64,000 bases of DNA, from the NCBI GenBank assembly GCA_022567155.1, contig JADFHN010000011.1, positions 1 to 64,000 of the forward strand. Reading direction: 5' to 3'. Within the stretch, counting starts at the first letter, position 1. Each line of letters opens with the position of its first letter. The translations under genes were made by a program, and so were the position numbers. This stretch comes from Bacteroidota bacterium (GTDB lineage: Bacteria > Bacteroidota > Bacteroidia > Cytophagales > Cyclobacteriaceae). Below are positions 36,365 through 44,999 of this stretch, in pieces. A model generated the notes under the pieces. The model made no database searches, was not told the origin of the DNA, and saw only the letters and a program-made list of their open reading frames with translations.

Positions 36365-37099
36365 TCATGTTTCAATTAAAAAAACAGCTGGCGTTTTTTT
36401 TAACTGCATTTTATGGTTTTTCCATTCACTGATTTCCCTGGTACGGATAAACGCTTCGGACCCGGTAAGTCCGGAAGCCACACAAAGCCTGGTATGTGGT
36501 GCGCAAACTCCCAGCAGCGTTTCAAACAGCTTTTGATTACGATATGGAGTTTCAATAAATATTTGCGTCTGGTAATTCCTTTCAGACAAGGTTTCCAGTT
36601 TTTTGATTTTCCGGGTCAGTTTCTTTTTGTCTATCGGTAAATATCCATGAAAAGTAAATGATTGTCCGTTCATGCCCGACCCCATTAATGCCAGTAATAT
36701 TGACGAAGGTCCGGTAAGGGGGACTACCTGTATCCCCGAGCGGTGAGCGGCTTTTACAACCAACGAACCCGGGTCTGCGATTCCCGGGCATCCTGATTCT
36801 GAAATAACGCCACAATCCATGCCTTTTTTCACCGGCCGGATTAGCTCCACTGCCTCTTCATATGATGTTCGTTTATCGAGCAGTTCAAACTCCAACGATT
36901 CGATTTTATGCCTTCTGTTTTCAGGAATAAGCTTCATAAGCTTACTCAAAAATCGTCTGCCGCTACGAATATCTTCAGCAAGGTAATAACGGATATCCTG
37001 GATTATGGAAAGTACGGCAGGAGGTATAACTTTGTTTTCTGTTTCCTCAGATATAACATTTGGAATCAGATAAATTTTACCGGATTTTGACACATTCAT
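36365..37099 (-). CDS. SAM-dependent methyltransferase of the tetrapyrrole methylase/RsmI-like family
   Basis: A 244-residue TP-methylase-fold protein. The signature SESGCPGIADPGSLVV and PLTGPSSILLALMGSGMNG, followed by FTFHGYLP, matches RsmI (16S rRNA C1402 2'-O-methyltransferase) and its paralogues. The N-terminus differs from canonical RsmI (KIYLIPNVISEE and a long RSGRRFLSKLMKLI insert) and fits the second RsmI-like class common in Bacteroidetes. Exact target is uncertain. Its start codon is only 13 bp from that of the divergent DUF2905 gene, so promoters must overlap coding sequence. metK lies downstream. Confidence 0.87.
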   Translation of the reverse strand: MNVSKSGKIYLIPNVISEETENKVIPPAVLSIIQDIRYYLAEDIRSGRRFLSKLMKLIPENRRHKIESLEFELLDKRTSYEEAVELIRPVKKGMDCGVISESGCPGIADPGSLVVKAAHRSGIQVVPLTGPSSILLALMGSGMNGQSFTFHGYLPIDKKKLTRKIKKLETLSERNYQTQIFIETPYRNQKLFETLLGVCAPHTRLCVASGLTGSEAFIRTREISEWKNHKMQLKKTPAVFLIET

Positions 37100-37112
37100 A
37101 AATCAGATTGTT

Positions 37113-37325
37113 ATGGGTAAGGTTTTCATAATTGCAGGTATTGTACTGCTTGCTGCAGGGATTCTGAATGAGTTATCTGACAAAATCCCCATACAGGGCC
37201 GGCTTCCAGGCGACATTGTAATTGAAAAAAAGCATGTAAAAATCCATCTTCCATTGGCAACGAGCTTGTTGGTCAGCCTGCTGTTAACGCTTCTTTTCAT
37301 GCTTATCCGCTGGTTTAGAAACTAA
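37113..37325 (+). CDS. DUF2905 membrane protein
   Basis: A 70-residue protein with two membrane helices (about 5-21 and 46-64) and the conserved loop IPIQGRLPGDIVIEKKHV that defines DUF2905. Function is unknown in all members. It is divergent from the RsmI-like gene (13 bp between starts) and converges with a hydrolase gene (14 bp between stops). The short spacing leaves little room for regulatory sites. Confidence 0.85.
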   Translation: MGKVFIIAGIVLLAAGILNELSDKIPIQGRLPGDIVIEKKHVKIHLPLATSLLVSLLLTLLFMLIRWFRN

Positions 37326-37339
37326 CATGGGCTTCCCGC

Positions 37340-38104
37340 CTATTCGATCAGAAACCTGTTTACAATATCCAAAAATTCTTCAGCTTTTTCAGCATGAACC
37401 CAGTGTCCGGCGTCTTTTATGGTTACCACCCGGTTGTCGGGAAAAATCCGGTCTATCAATGGCAGGTCATCCTTTTTAATATATGTTGATTTTTCACCAT
37501 CGATAAAAAGCACCGGTTTGTAAAAAGTAAAATTCGCATCAAGGCCCTCTACGATGCCTTCAATATTTTCCATAATTACTTTCAGGTTTATTTTCCATCT
37601 GAACGTACCCTCCGGATTGCGGGCCAGGTTTTTTAGCAAAAAGTTACGTATCCAAACCTGGGGAACGTATGCGGCAAGCGCCTGGTCCGCTTCACTTCTG
37701 CTTTTGAGCGTGTCTATGGTTATGGATTGTAATCCTTCGAGAATAATATCGTGGTGTACTTCATAGGTCTTTGGCGCAATGTCCACAACAACAAGTTTAT
37801 CCAGAAAGTCCGGGTACCTGACGGCAAACTGCATGCCTACCTTACCTCCCATTGAGTGGCCCATAATGTATGGATTCACAATGTTGTGCATCTTTATAAA
37901 ATTCATTAAATCTGCAACGATCACCTGATAATTAAATTCTTCGCTGTGAAATGACTGGCCGTGATTTCGTTGATCGGGTATAAACAGTTGATATTTTTCC
38001 GACAGCGCCCTTGCAATAGTCATCCAGTTATCGGAAGATCCGAAGAGGCCATGTAAAATGATAAGGGGTTTCCCTTTTCCCATATGCCGGTAGAATAGTT
38101 CCAT
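37340..38104 (-). CDS. Alpha/beta hydrolase (YbfF-like esterase)
   Basis: A 254-residue cytosolic serine hydrolase. The order is oxyanion HGLFGSSDNW, PDQRNHGQS, nucleophile GHSMGGKVG (serine about residue 91), acid in the FIDGEKSTYI region, and histidine in KDAGHWVHAEK. The LFGSSDNW and DQRNHGQS words are typical of the YbfF acyl-CoA/ester hydrolase family. It follows pdxJ by 31 bp on the same strand, so it is probably co-transcribed. Physiological substrate is unknown. Confidence 0.88.
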   Translation of the reverse strand: MELFYRHMGKGKPLIILHGLFGSSDNWMTIARALSEKYQLFIPDQRNHGQSFHSEEFNYQVIVADLMNFIKMHNIVNPYIMGHSMGGKVGMQFAVRYPDFLDKLVVVDIAPKTYEVHHDIILEGLQSITIDTLKSRSEADQALAAYVPQVWIRNFLLKNLARNPEGTFRWKINLKVIMENIEGIVEGLDANFTFYKPVLFIDGEKSTYIKKDDLPLIDRIFPDNRVVTIKDAGHWVHAEKAEEFLDIVNRFLIE

Positions 38105-38135
38105 TGCCGTTTGTTATGAGTCATATAGTCGAAAA

Positions 38136-38852
38136 CTATGTTTTCAGCTCTCTGAGGTAAAGTTGAATGGTATTTTCAAGCCCGAAATATAACGCATCAC
38201 AAATCAAGGCATGGCCGATAGATACCTCGTCAAGATAAGGGATGCCTTCACATAAATATCTGAGATTATGAAGGTCGAGGTCATGACCGGCATTAATGCC
38301 CAGGCCGAGAGATCTGGCAAATTCGGCTGCATTAATATAAGGAGCCACTGCTTTCTGCCTGTCAGAATGATACCCGTTGGCATAAGGTTCGGTGTATAGT
38401 TCAATCCGGTCTGCACCGGCCTGGGCTGCTCCTTCAATCATTATTTTTCTGGTGTCAGAAAAAATCGACACCCTGGATGCATGATTCTTTATCTCTAAAA
38501 TCACCTCTTTCAGAAAGGATGCTTGTTTAACCGTATCCCATCCTGCATTGGAGGTAAGCACATCAGGCGGATCGGGAACAAGTGTTGCCTGCATGGGTTT
38601 AACCTTCTTAATAATTTCAATGTACCGCTCATCCGGAAAACCTTCAATATTATATTCTGTGGTTATCACTTCCCTTATCCCTATTACATCATCATAGGTA
38701 ATATGCCTTTCGTCAGGTCTTGGATGCACGGTAATACCCTGGGCGCCGAATCGTTGACAATCAACCGCTGCTTTTATCACATCCGGATTGTTGCCGCCCC
38801 TTGCATTTCGAAGCGTAGCAATTTTATTTATGTTTACGCTTAATCTTGTCAT
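38136..38852 (-). CDS. pdxJ: Pyridoxine 5'-phosphate synthase
   Basis: PdxJ condenses 3-amino-2-oxopropyl phosphate with 1-deoxyxylulose-5-phosphate to make pyridoxine phosphate (DXP-dependent vitamin B6 route). The 238-residue TIM barrel has [59 protein letters not shown] and [13 protein letters not shown], with HALICDALY at the end. It heads a two-gene minus-strand unit with the YbfF-like hydrolase, and is divergent from the YqeY gene, which has a -7 box in the shared region. Confidence 0.97.
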   Translation of the reverse strand: MTRLSVNINKIATLRNARGGNNPDVIKAAVDCQRFGAQGITVHPRPDERHITYDDVIGIREVITTEYNIEGFPDERYIEIIKKVKPMQATLVPDPPDVLTSNAGWDTVKQASFLKEVILEIKNHASRVSIFSDTRKIMIEGAAQAGADRIELYTEPYANGYHSDRQKAVAPYINAAEFARSLGLGINAGHDLDLHNLRYLCEGIPYLDEVSIGHALICDALYFGLENTIQLYLRELKT

Positions 38853-38871
38853 TGAATTTTATATTCTTTTA

Positions 38872-38879
38872 TACCTTTG
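38872..38879 (+). promoter_or_regulatory. -7 box upstream of the YqeY gene
   Basis: TACCTTTG matches TAnnTTTG, with a TTG at 38852-38854 as a possible -33 element, and lies 36 bp before the ATG. It may drive the long downstream gene cluster. Confidence 0.55.
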
Positions 38880-38915
38880 GCGAAGTTAGTTATTTAGATT
38901 AAAAAGGGAATTACC

Positions 38916-39368
38916 ATGAGCTTAAAAGCGCAGATTGAATCTGACATCAAAAAAGCAATGCTTTCGAAAAATAAGCAGGAATTGCTGGCATTACGGGCCA
39001 TCAAATCCGCAATATTAATTGCAGAAACTGAAAAAGGAGCCGGCGGCAGCCTTTCGCACGAGGCGGAAGTAATGTTGCTGATGAAAGCGGTTAAGCAGCG
39101 GAAAGATTCTGCTGAAGTTTACCAGGCCCAAAGCCGGCAGGATCTTGCGGATAAAGAGCTTGCGGAGTTGGAGGTAATCAACCGCTACCTGCCGGAGCAA
39201 ATGTCGGAAGATAAACTCAGGGAAGAACTTAAATTGATTATTGAAAAATACGGTGCGAGCAGCCCGGCAGATATGGGTAAAGTGATGGGAATTGCCACAA
39301 AACAATTTGCTGGTAAGGCCGACGGAAAAACAATTTCAATACTTGTCAGGTCTCTTTTGTCGAACTAA
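38916..39368 (+). CDS. GatB/YqeY domain protein
   Basis: A 150-residue YqeY-type protein with the GatB tRNA-binding-like helical domain: DIKKAMLSKNKQELLALRAIKSAIL at the N-terminus, KQRKDSAEVYQ, and the C-terminal YLPEQMSEDKLREELK with GKVMGIATKQFAGKADGKTIS. Members may bind tRNA or act in tRNA-dependent amidation; the precise function is unknown. It starts a long co-directional cluster leading to CvpA, a hydrolase, a CBS protein and nadK. The CvpA gene begins six bases later. Confidence 0.9.
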   Translation: MSLKAQIESDIKKAMLSKNKQELLALRAIKSAILIAETEKGAGGSLSHEAEVMLLMKAVKQRKDSAEVYQAQSRQDLADKELAELEVINRYLPEQMSEDKLREELKLIIEKYGASSPADMGKVMGIATKQFAGKADGKTISILVRSLLSN

Positions 39369-39374
39369 GCCCGT

Positions 39375-39911
39375 ATGAAAACAGTCGATATCATATTGCT
39401 GATCATTCTCGGACTGGGCGCCATACAGGGATTCAGAAAAGGATTGATCATGGAAATCGTTTCCATTGTGGCTTTTGTACTGGCAATCATCGGTGGTTTT
39501 AAATTACTTCACATTGGAATTGATTTTCTTAGCGATCATTTTCAGCTTTCAGGCAAAATTCTTCCGTATCTGTCATTTCTAATCATTTTTATTGGCATCA
39601 TTATCCTGATAAACCTCCTTGGGAAAGCCGCGAAAAAAGTATTGGATATGACCTTACTTGGAAGTTTCGACAATTTTGCAGGCGCTGCTCTTGGTATTTT
39701 TAAATGGGCATTCGGCCTTTCGTCGCTCATCTGGATATTTAACTATTTTGAAATAAATATCCTGGAAAATTATGTGGACAACACGATAATATATCCCATG
39801 GTATCTTCGTTTGCCCCGAAAGTGGTCAAATATATTGCTGTTTTTCTGCCTTTTGCAGATGATATCTTTTCGTCAGTAGAGAAAATAAGCATGCTCGTAA
39901 TGTATCTGTAG
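39375..39911 (+). CDS. cvpA: CvpA family membrane protein
   Basis: A 178-residue inner-membrane protein with four helices and the CvpA N-terminal signature VDIILLIILGLGAIQGFRKGLI. The helix-3 glycine/leucine block (LLGSFDNFAGAALGIFKW) is also typical. CvpA proteins contribute to envelope homeostasis and colicin V export in some bacteria. It follows YqeY by six bases and is followed after 63 bp by a hydrolase gene with its own possible -7 box. Confidence 0.9.
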   Translation: MKTVDIILLIILGLGAIQGFRKGLIMEIVSIVAFVLAIIGGFKLLHIGIDFLSDHFQLSGKILPYLSFLIIFIGIIILINLLGKAAKKVLDMTLLGSFDNFAGAALGIFKWAFGLSSLIWIFNYFEINILENYVDNTIIYPMVSSFAPKVVKYIAVFLPFADDIFSSVEKISMLVMYL

Positions 39912-39944
39912 GTACACAAAGCTTGTTTCCCGCATTTTTTGTTT

Positions 39945-39952
39945 ATTTTGCA
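39945..39952 (+). promoter_or_regulatory. Possible -7 box upstream of the hydrolase gene
   Basis: TATTTTGC approximates TAnnTTTG with one base fewer, and lies 22 bp before the ATG at 39975. Confidence 0.3.
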
Positions 39953-39974
39953 ATATTCTTAATTAACCGGATAA

Positions 39975-40727
39975 ATGGATATCAAAATTCATAAAGAAGG
40001 AGAATTCCAGTTTGTAGATGAAGGTGAAGGAAATGTCATCATGTTGCTGCATGGACTTTTTGGTGCGTTGAGTAACTGGATTGGCGTGGTGAAGCGATTT
40101 TCAAAAAAATACAGGGTTCTGATCCCCATGCTTCCTATCTATGGGATGAATATGAAAAAACCTGATCTTGATGGGCTGGTGGATTTTTTGGAAAAATTCA
40201 TCTCATTTAAAAATATCAATGAAATGATTCTGATGGGAAACTCGCTGGGTGGTCATTTAGGCCTGATCTATACGTTGCGGCATCCACATATGGTCAGGCA
40301 ACTTGTACTTACCGGAAGCTCCGGCCTTTTTGAGAATACTATGGGAGGATCTTTCCCGCGAAGGGGATCATACGAATATATTAAGGAAAGGGTCGAATAT
40401 ACTTTTTACCATCCTGAAACAGCAGCCAAAGAACTCGTTGATGAAGTATTTGATACAACAAGGAGCATACCGAAATGCCTGAAGATCGTGTCAATTGCTA
40501 AATCCGCCCAGCGGCACAATATGGCAAAAGACATCACACGGATTAAGGTACCTACTTTGCTCATTTGGGGCTTAAACGATACAATAACCCCACCGATGGT
40601 TGCGCATGAGTTCAATAACCTGATCCCGAATTCGAAAATTAGGTTTATTGATAACTGTTGTCATGCCCCAATGATGGAGCATCCTGAGAAATTTAATGAT
40701 ATATTAGAAAACAATTTAATAGCATAG
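39975..40727 (+). CDS. Alpha/beta fold hydrolase
   Basis: A 250-residue cytosolic hydrolase of unknown substrate. Oxyanion LLHGLFGALSNW, nucleophile GNSLGGHLG (serine about residue 92), acid WGLNDTITP and histidine NCCHAPMMEHPEK give a complete triad. Similar genes sit next to the CBS and nadK genes in other Cytophagales, which suggests a conserved context without an assigned role. It is 12 bp before the CBS-domain gene, implying co-transcription. Confidence 0.85.
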   Translation: MDIKIHKEGEFQFVDEGEGNVIMLLHGLFGALSNWIGVVKRFSKKYRVLIPMLPIYGMNMKKPDLDGLVDFLEKFISFKNINEMILMGNSLGGHLGLIYTLRHPHMVRQLVLTGSSGLFENTMGGSFPRRGSYEYIKERVEYTFYHPETAAKELVDEVFDTTRSIPKCLKIVSIAKSAQRHNMAKDITRIKVPTLLIWGLNDTITPPMVAHEFNNLIPNSKIRFIDNCCHAPMMEHPEKFNDILENNLIA

Positions 40728-40739
40728 CGCAAAGACAGA

Positions 40740-41411
40740 ATGAACATGATCGCTGAGGAATTGATCAATCACATGATCCCGCCACTTAAATTGTCCGATT
40801 CGGCAGAAAAAGCCATTTCCTGGATGGAAGAAATGAGGTGCAAACAACTTCCGGTGGTTGAAAACAACAAATTCATTGGCCTTATTTCAGAAGAAATAAT
40901 TCTTGAAAACAATAATATTAACAATACGGTATCCGCTTTCGAACTCACAGGGCTCGACTGTGTTGTAAGCATTGACCAGCATTTTTACGATGTAATAAAA
41001 ATAGCTTCTGACCATAACATACAGCTTGTTGCAGTACAGGATGAAAACCAGGTGTATTGTGGGGTCATTACCGTGCAGGACACCATTTCATCCTTTGCCC
41101 AAACCGCATCTATACAGGCCAAGGGCGCAATTCTTGTTCTGTCAATGGATGCGAGAGACTACTCATTATCGGAAATCAGCAGACTTATTGAAGGGGAAGG
41201 AGCTAAAATATTGGGCAGTACCATACGCGACGACGGTACTGATCCGCAGAAATTAAAACTTACTATCAAAATAAATCAAACCGATTTATCCCGTATTGTA
41301 GCTACACTGGAACGGTTTGACTACAAAATCATCGCACGATTTCAGGAACCTAAAGTCATCGACGCAGATAAAGAGCGACTTGACATCCTTCTCAGGTATC
41401 TGAATATTTAG
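40740..41411 (+). CDS. CBS-domain protein with C-terminal ACT-like region
   Basis: A 223-residue protein with a CBS pair: LINHMIPPLKLSDSAEKAISWMEE and KQLPVVENNKFIGLISEE in CBS1, and LQLVAVQDE-type core with YCGVITVQDTISSFAQ in CBS2. An ACT-like C-terminal half follows (GAILVLSMDARDYSLSEISRLIEGEG, KLTIKINQTDLSRIVATLERF). Such proteins sense adenine nucleotides or similar ligands. Its 26-bp spacing to nadK and its place in the cluster suggest a link to NAD or energy sensing; this is inference. Confidence 0.88.
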   Translation: MNMIAEELINHMIPPLKLSDSAEKAISWMEEMRCKQLPVVENNKFIGLISEEIILENNNINNTVSAFELTGLDCVVSIDQHFYDVIKIASDHNIQLVAVQDENQVYCGVITVQDTISSFAQTASIQAKGAILVLSMDARDYSLSEISRLIEGEGAKILGSTIRDDGTDPQKLKLTIKINQTDLSRIVATLERFDYKIIARFQEPKVIDADKERLDILLRYLNI

Positions 41412-41437
41412 AATTAAGCATTTAAACATTCCTTTAA

Positions 41438-42310
41438 ATGATAATAGGAGTACATGGTAAGAGTTTTAAGAAACGGGGAGGAGCTGTTGTCGATGAAGTG
41501 TTTCGCTTGCTGGAAAGCCATAAATCCACCATATGCGTCTCTGAAAAATTCGATGAAATTCTCAGACTTTCGCACCTGAACAGACATTACGAAATCTATT
41601 CTCATGAAGATGACGGAGCCAGACTGGATTTTCTCTTTTCATTAGGAGGAGATGGCACATTGCTGGAGGCGCTCACGCATGTAAACAAGGCAGAAACACC
41701 CCTACTGGGAATAAACACCGGGCGACTTGGTTACCTTGCAACAATATCGAGGAATAATATAAAAGAGGCGATACAGGCCATTTTTAACAATAACTATGAA
41801 TTGGATGAGCGGATTCTAATACACATGGAAGATCCCGGGGGCCTGTTTAACGGTCTGAATTTTGCGCTCAATGATTTTACCATTTTAAAGAAGGATACTT
41901 CTTCCATGATTTTTGTACGTGCATATGTTGATGGTGAATTTATGAATTCCTATTGGGCCGATGGCTTAATAACCGCCACACCCACTGGGTCAACGGGTTA
42001 TTCGTTAAGCTGCGGGGGGCCTTTGGTTATGCCTCATTCCGATAATTTTGTATTAACCCCAGTAGCACCGCACAATCTGTCTGCTCGACCTATGGTTTTA
42101 TCCGCACTTAGCAGGATCACATTTGAAATAAGAGGTCGGGCAGAAAATGTAATGATATCGCTGGATTCCAGATCACGGATAATTCCTTCCGGCACAAAGC
42201 TAAGCATCTGCAAAGAGCGGTTTAAAGCTAAACTGGTGAAGCTGAAGGGATACAGCAACTTTGATACATTACGACAGAAACTTAATTGGGGATTGGACGT
42301 TAGGAATTAA
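41438..42310 (+). CDS. nadK: NAD kinase
   Basis: NadK phosphorylates NAD to NADP with ATP or polyphosphate. The 290-residue protein has the diagnostic FSLGGDGTLLEALTHV with the GGDG motif, GINTGRLGYLATIS, and TPTGSTGYSLSCGGPLVMP. Its start (MIIGVHGKSFKKRG) and length are normal. It sits 26 bp after the CBS gene and 69 bp before the first DUF6089 gene. This order is characteristic of Cytophagales. Confidence 0.97.
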   Translation: MIIGVHGKSFKKRGGAVVDEVFRLLESHKSTICVSEKFDEILRLSHLNRHYEIYSHEDDGARLDFLFSLGGDGTLLEALTHVNKAETPLLGINTGRLGYLATISRNNIKEAIQAIFNNNYELDERILIHMEDPGGLFNGLNFALNDFTILKKDTSSMIFVRAYVDGEFMNSYWADGLITATPTGSTGYSLSCGGPLVMPHSDNFVLTPVAPHNLSARPMVLSALSRITFEIRGRAENVMISLDSRSRIIPSGTKLSICKERFKAKLVKLKGYSNFDTLRQKLNWGLDVRN

Positions 42311-42379
42311 TTATTGTAAATTATAATTTGTATAAGTAATATTGTTTAATTTTTTGAACTGTTGGCTTATTAATAATCC

Positions 42380-43447
42380 ATGAGAAAGGCCTTATATTTT
42401 TTACTTTTTATGATATGTTGTTCCCTGGTAACAGATAAATCATGGGCGCAATTTAACCGCAGGAAAATTAAAAAAAACAATAAACAAATGTCGAAATACA
42501 AGGGTAATAAGAATACCTTTACAAAACAAAAGCAATATGCCACTCTTGGATTTTCAATCAATGCCCTGAATTATTTTGGCGACCTTTCGCCCCTCAGTAA
42601 TGCAGCGAGCACGGATATTTCATTCACCAGACCGGGGTTCAGCATGTGGGGTTCGTACCGCTATGGACCCCGATATATGGCGGAAGTTGCATATTCATGG
42701 GGTACGGTAAGCGGTTCCGATTATAAGTCGGCAGATCCCACTGATGAAGTTGCAGTGTTCAGATATATCCGGAACCTGAGCTTCCGAACCAGAATACACG
42801 AACTATCGGCATTGTTTGTGGTGGACTACTTCGAAAACAATGCCACATACATTAGCAGGGTCAAGCTAACGCCCTATGCATTTATCGGAATTGCTGCATT
42901 TTACCACAATCCTAAAGCAAAAGTAAATCAGGAGAGCACGCTCGCCGAAGCAGGGCAGTGGGTAAAACTCAAACCACTTGGCACTGAAGGCCAGAATAGT
43001 GATAATATTAAACCATACAAAAACCTGCAAGTGGCCATTCCCTTCGGAATCGGGGCAAGGTACAGGCTTAACCAGGCATTGGATTTATCGTTTCAGTTCG
43101 GAATACGCTTTTTATTCTTCGACTATATCGATGATGTCAGTGCCAGCTATGTTGACCTCGGCGAACTTGATTCCGACCTGGCCAGAGAACTATCTGACCG
43201 ATCGAGGGAATTAACTTCAGCCAGAAACAATAGTCTGAGAGATTTTAACATTATAGATGCATTTACGGGTAATGAGACTTATGTGGGAGCCGATGGTAAT
43301 ACATACGATGTATTTACCGGATACGGTAGCGATACACATCCGGACAACATCCGGGGTAATTCGAATGATAATGATCTTCTTCTGTACACACAGATACGCA
43401 TTGCATATATTCTCGGAGGATCATTCCGCAGGGCTAAATACAGGTAG
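42380..43447 (+). CDS. DUF6089-family outer-membrane beta-barrel protein
   Basis: A 355-residue predicted outer-membrane protein. It has a cleaved signal peptide (ending about SWAQ), a basic KKNNKQ stretch, and alternating beta-strand pattern with GFSINALNYFGDLSPLS, YGPRYMAEVAYSWGTVSG, PYAFIGIAAFYHNPKAKV, IPFGIGARYRLNQALDLSFQFG, and the C-terminal IRIAYILGGSF. This matches DUF6089, found next to uppS/bamA. Role is unknown. A second member follows immediately. Confidence 0.87.
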   Translation: MRKALYFLLFMICCSLVTDKSWAQFNRRKIKKNNKQMSKYKGNKNTFTKQKQYATLGFSINALNYFGDLSPLSNAASTDISFTRPGFSMWGSYRYGPRYMAEVAYSWGTVSGSDYKSADPTDEVAVFRYIRNLSFRTRIHELSALFVVDYFENNATYISRVKLTPYAFIGIAAFYHNPKAKVNQESTLAEAGQWVKLKPLGTEGQNSDNIKPYKNLQVAIPFGIGARYRLNQALDLSFQFGIRFLFFDYIDDVSASYVDLGELDSDLARELSDRSRELTSARNNSLRDFNIIDAFTGNETYVGADGNTYDVFTGYGSDTHPDNIRGNSNDNDLLLYTQIRIAYILGGSFRRAKYR

Positions 43448-43477
43448 TGCATCGTTACAACTAACTTCCGAAAATCT

Positions 43478-44170
43478 TTGAAATACTTTATCCGAACCAT
43501 AGCGATTATTCTTATCTACGGAGGTATCGCCTTTATACCTGCAAAAGCGCAGATCGATGAGATCGGATTTGGCCTTGGAGGTCTTTCTTATACCGGAGAC
43601 CTTGTTAGAGGATATAAATTGCTTCAAAACAAACCTGCCGGAACATTTTTTATCCGGCATAACATAAACGATTATGTTTCACTAAGATATGCAGCTACGG
43701 GCGGCATATTGTCGGGAGGTGACGCAAACAACCCCATCGATCCGTTTGCTGTGCAGCGCAGTGCCTCATTCCGTATCACCATCGTAGAGTTGTCCATCAT
43801 GATGGAATATCATTTTCTTGATTTCAAAACCGGCTCCGCCCTGACCCGGTTTTCGCCCTATTTTACAGGTGGCATAGCCTTGTTCGGGATGTCGGGGAGT
43901 ACTGAAAAGCCCAAGCCATACAGCAGTTTTCAGCCTGCTATCCCGCTTGGGCTTGGTTTGAAGTATATTGTCAATCCCAAGTGGATGGTGGGGTTAGAAT
44001 TCGGCCTACGAAAACTTTTTACCGACTGGCTTGACAATGTATCGGAAGGTGATCCGCTTAAAAAAAACTATCAATACGGAAACTGGTATGATAATGACAC
44101 GTATTATTTTACAGGTTTTACCCTGAATTACGCTTTCTACCGGATTCCCTGTCCATTTCCTTATCAGTAA
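43478..44170 (+). CDS. Second DUF6089-like outer-membrane protein
   Basis: A 230-residue protein with the same strand pattern as its neighbour (IGFGLGGLSYTGDLVRG, FSPYFTGGIALFGMSG, PLGLGLKYIVNPKWMVGLEFG). The only plausible start is TTG at 43478 (LKYFIRTIAIILIYGG), which gives a good signal peptide ending near PAKAQ. It lies 30 bp after the first DUF6089 gene, suggesting tandem duplication. The stop is 81 bp before uppS. Confidence 0.83.
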   Translation: MKYFIRTIAIILIYGGIAFIPAKAQIDEIGFGLGGLSYTGDLVRGYKLLQNKPAGTFFIRHNINDYVSLRYAATGGILSGGDANNPIDPFAVQRSASFRITIVELSIMMEYHFLDFKTGSALTRFSPYFTGGIALFGMSGSTEKPKPYSSFQPAIPLGLGLKYIVNPKWMVGLEFGLRKLFTDWLDNVSEGDPLKKNYQYGNWYDNDTYYFTGFTLNYAFYRIPCPFPYQ

Positions 44171-44229
44171 TCCCCTCATCTGGATTTCATAATATTTTAA
44201 ATAATTGGATTTTTTCGGGTAAATACTCT

Positions 44230-44237
44230 TAATTTTG
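44230..44237 (+). promoter_or_regulatory. -7 box upstream of uppS
   Basis: TAATTTTG matches TAnnTTTG and is 14 bp before the uppS ATG, implying a short leader. Confidence 0.45.
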
Positions 44238-44251
44238 CGAGTCTTTTAGTT

Positions 44252-44986
44252 ATGAAAGAAAACACTGAATTCCACAATTTACCCACTCATATCGCCGTTA
44301 TAATGGATGGCAATGGGAGGTGGGCTAAAAATAGAGGAGCAGCCAGAATTTTCGGTCACAAAAACGCGATCAAAGCCGTAAGAGAGATAACTGAAGGATG
44401 TGCTGAGATCGGCATTAAATACCTTACACTCTATGCATTTTCGACCGAAAACTGGAACCGCCCCAGGAAAGAAGTCAGCGGGTTGATGGAACTTCTTGTG
44501 TTTACGCTTAGAAATGAGTTAAAGACACTGACAAACAACAATGTAAGGTTAAAAACCATAGGTGATATTTCACTGCTTCCTGAAGCCTGCCAGAATGAGT
44601 TGCTGGAAGTAATGGATGAAACAAGGCACAATGACGGGTTGACATTGATTCTGGCATTGAACTACAGTGGAAGATGGGAGCTGACTGAGGCAGTGAAAAA
44701 AATTGCAGCGAAAGTATGTGCCGGAGAATTGGATATTAATGCAATTGATACAAATACCGTATCGGAATATTTAAACGAATCTATTCCCGACCCGGAGTTA
44801 CTAATCAGAACAAGTGGTGAAATGCGTATAAGTAATTTTTTATTGTGGCAAATTGCATATACGGAGCTTTTTTTTACGTCAAAATTATGGCCTGATTTCC
44901 GGAAAGCTGATTTGATCGAAGCACTGAATGAATACCAAAAGAGAGATAGGCGTTTTGGAAGAATTAGTGAACAAGTAAAAACCTAA
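44252..44986 (+). CDS. uppS: Undecaprenyl diphosphate synthase
   Basis: UppS makes the C55 lipid carrier for peptidoglycan and LPS by cis-condensation of isopentenyl units. The 244-residue protein starts HIAVIMDGNGRWAKNRG after a short N-terminus, then LTLYAFSTENWNRP, and ends PDPELLIRTSGEMRISNFLL and the WPDF motif. All catalytic positions (the DGNGRW aspartate, the RTSGEMRISNF pair) are present. It is followed 13 bp later by bamA, as is standard in Bacteroidetes. Confidence 0.97.
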   Translation: MKENTEFHNLPTHIAVIMDGNGRWAKNRGAARIFGHKNAIKAVREITEGCAEIGIKYLTLYAFSTENWNRPRKEVSGLMELLVFTLRNELKTLTNNNVRLKTIGDISLLPEACQNELLEVMDETRHNDGLTLILALNYSGRWELTEAVKKIAAKVCAGELDINAIDTNTVSEYLNESIPDPELLIRTSGEMRISNFLLWQIAYTELFFTSKLWPDFRKADLIEALNEYQKRDRRFGRISEQVKT

Positions 44987-44999
44987 TGACGGGTAGATA

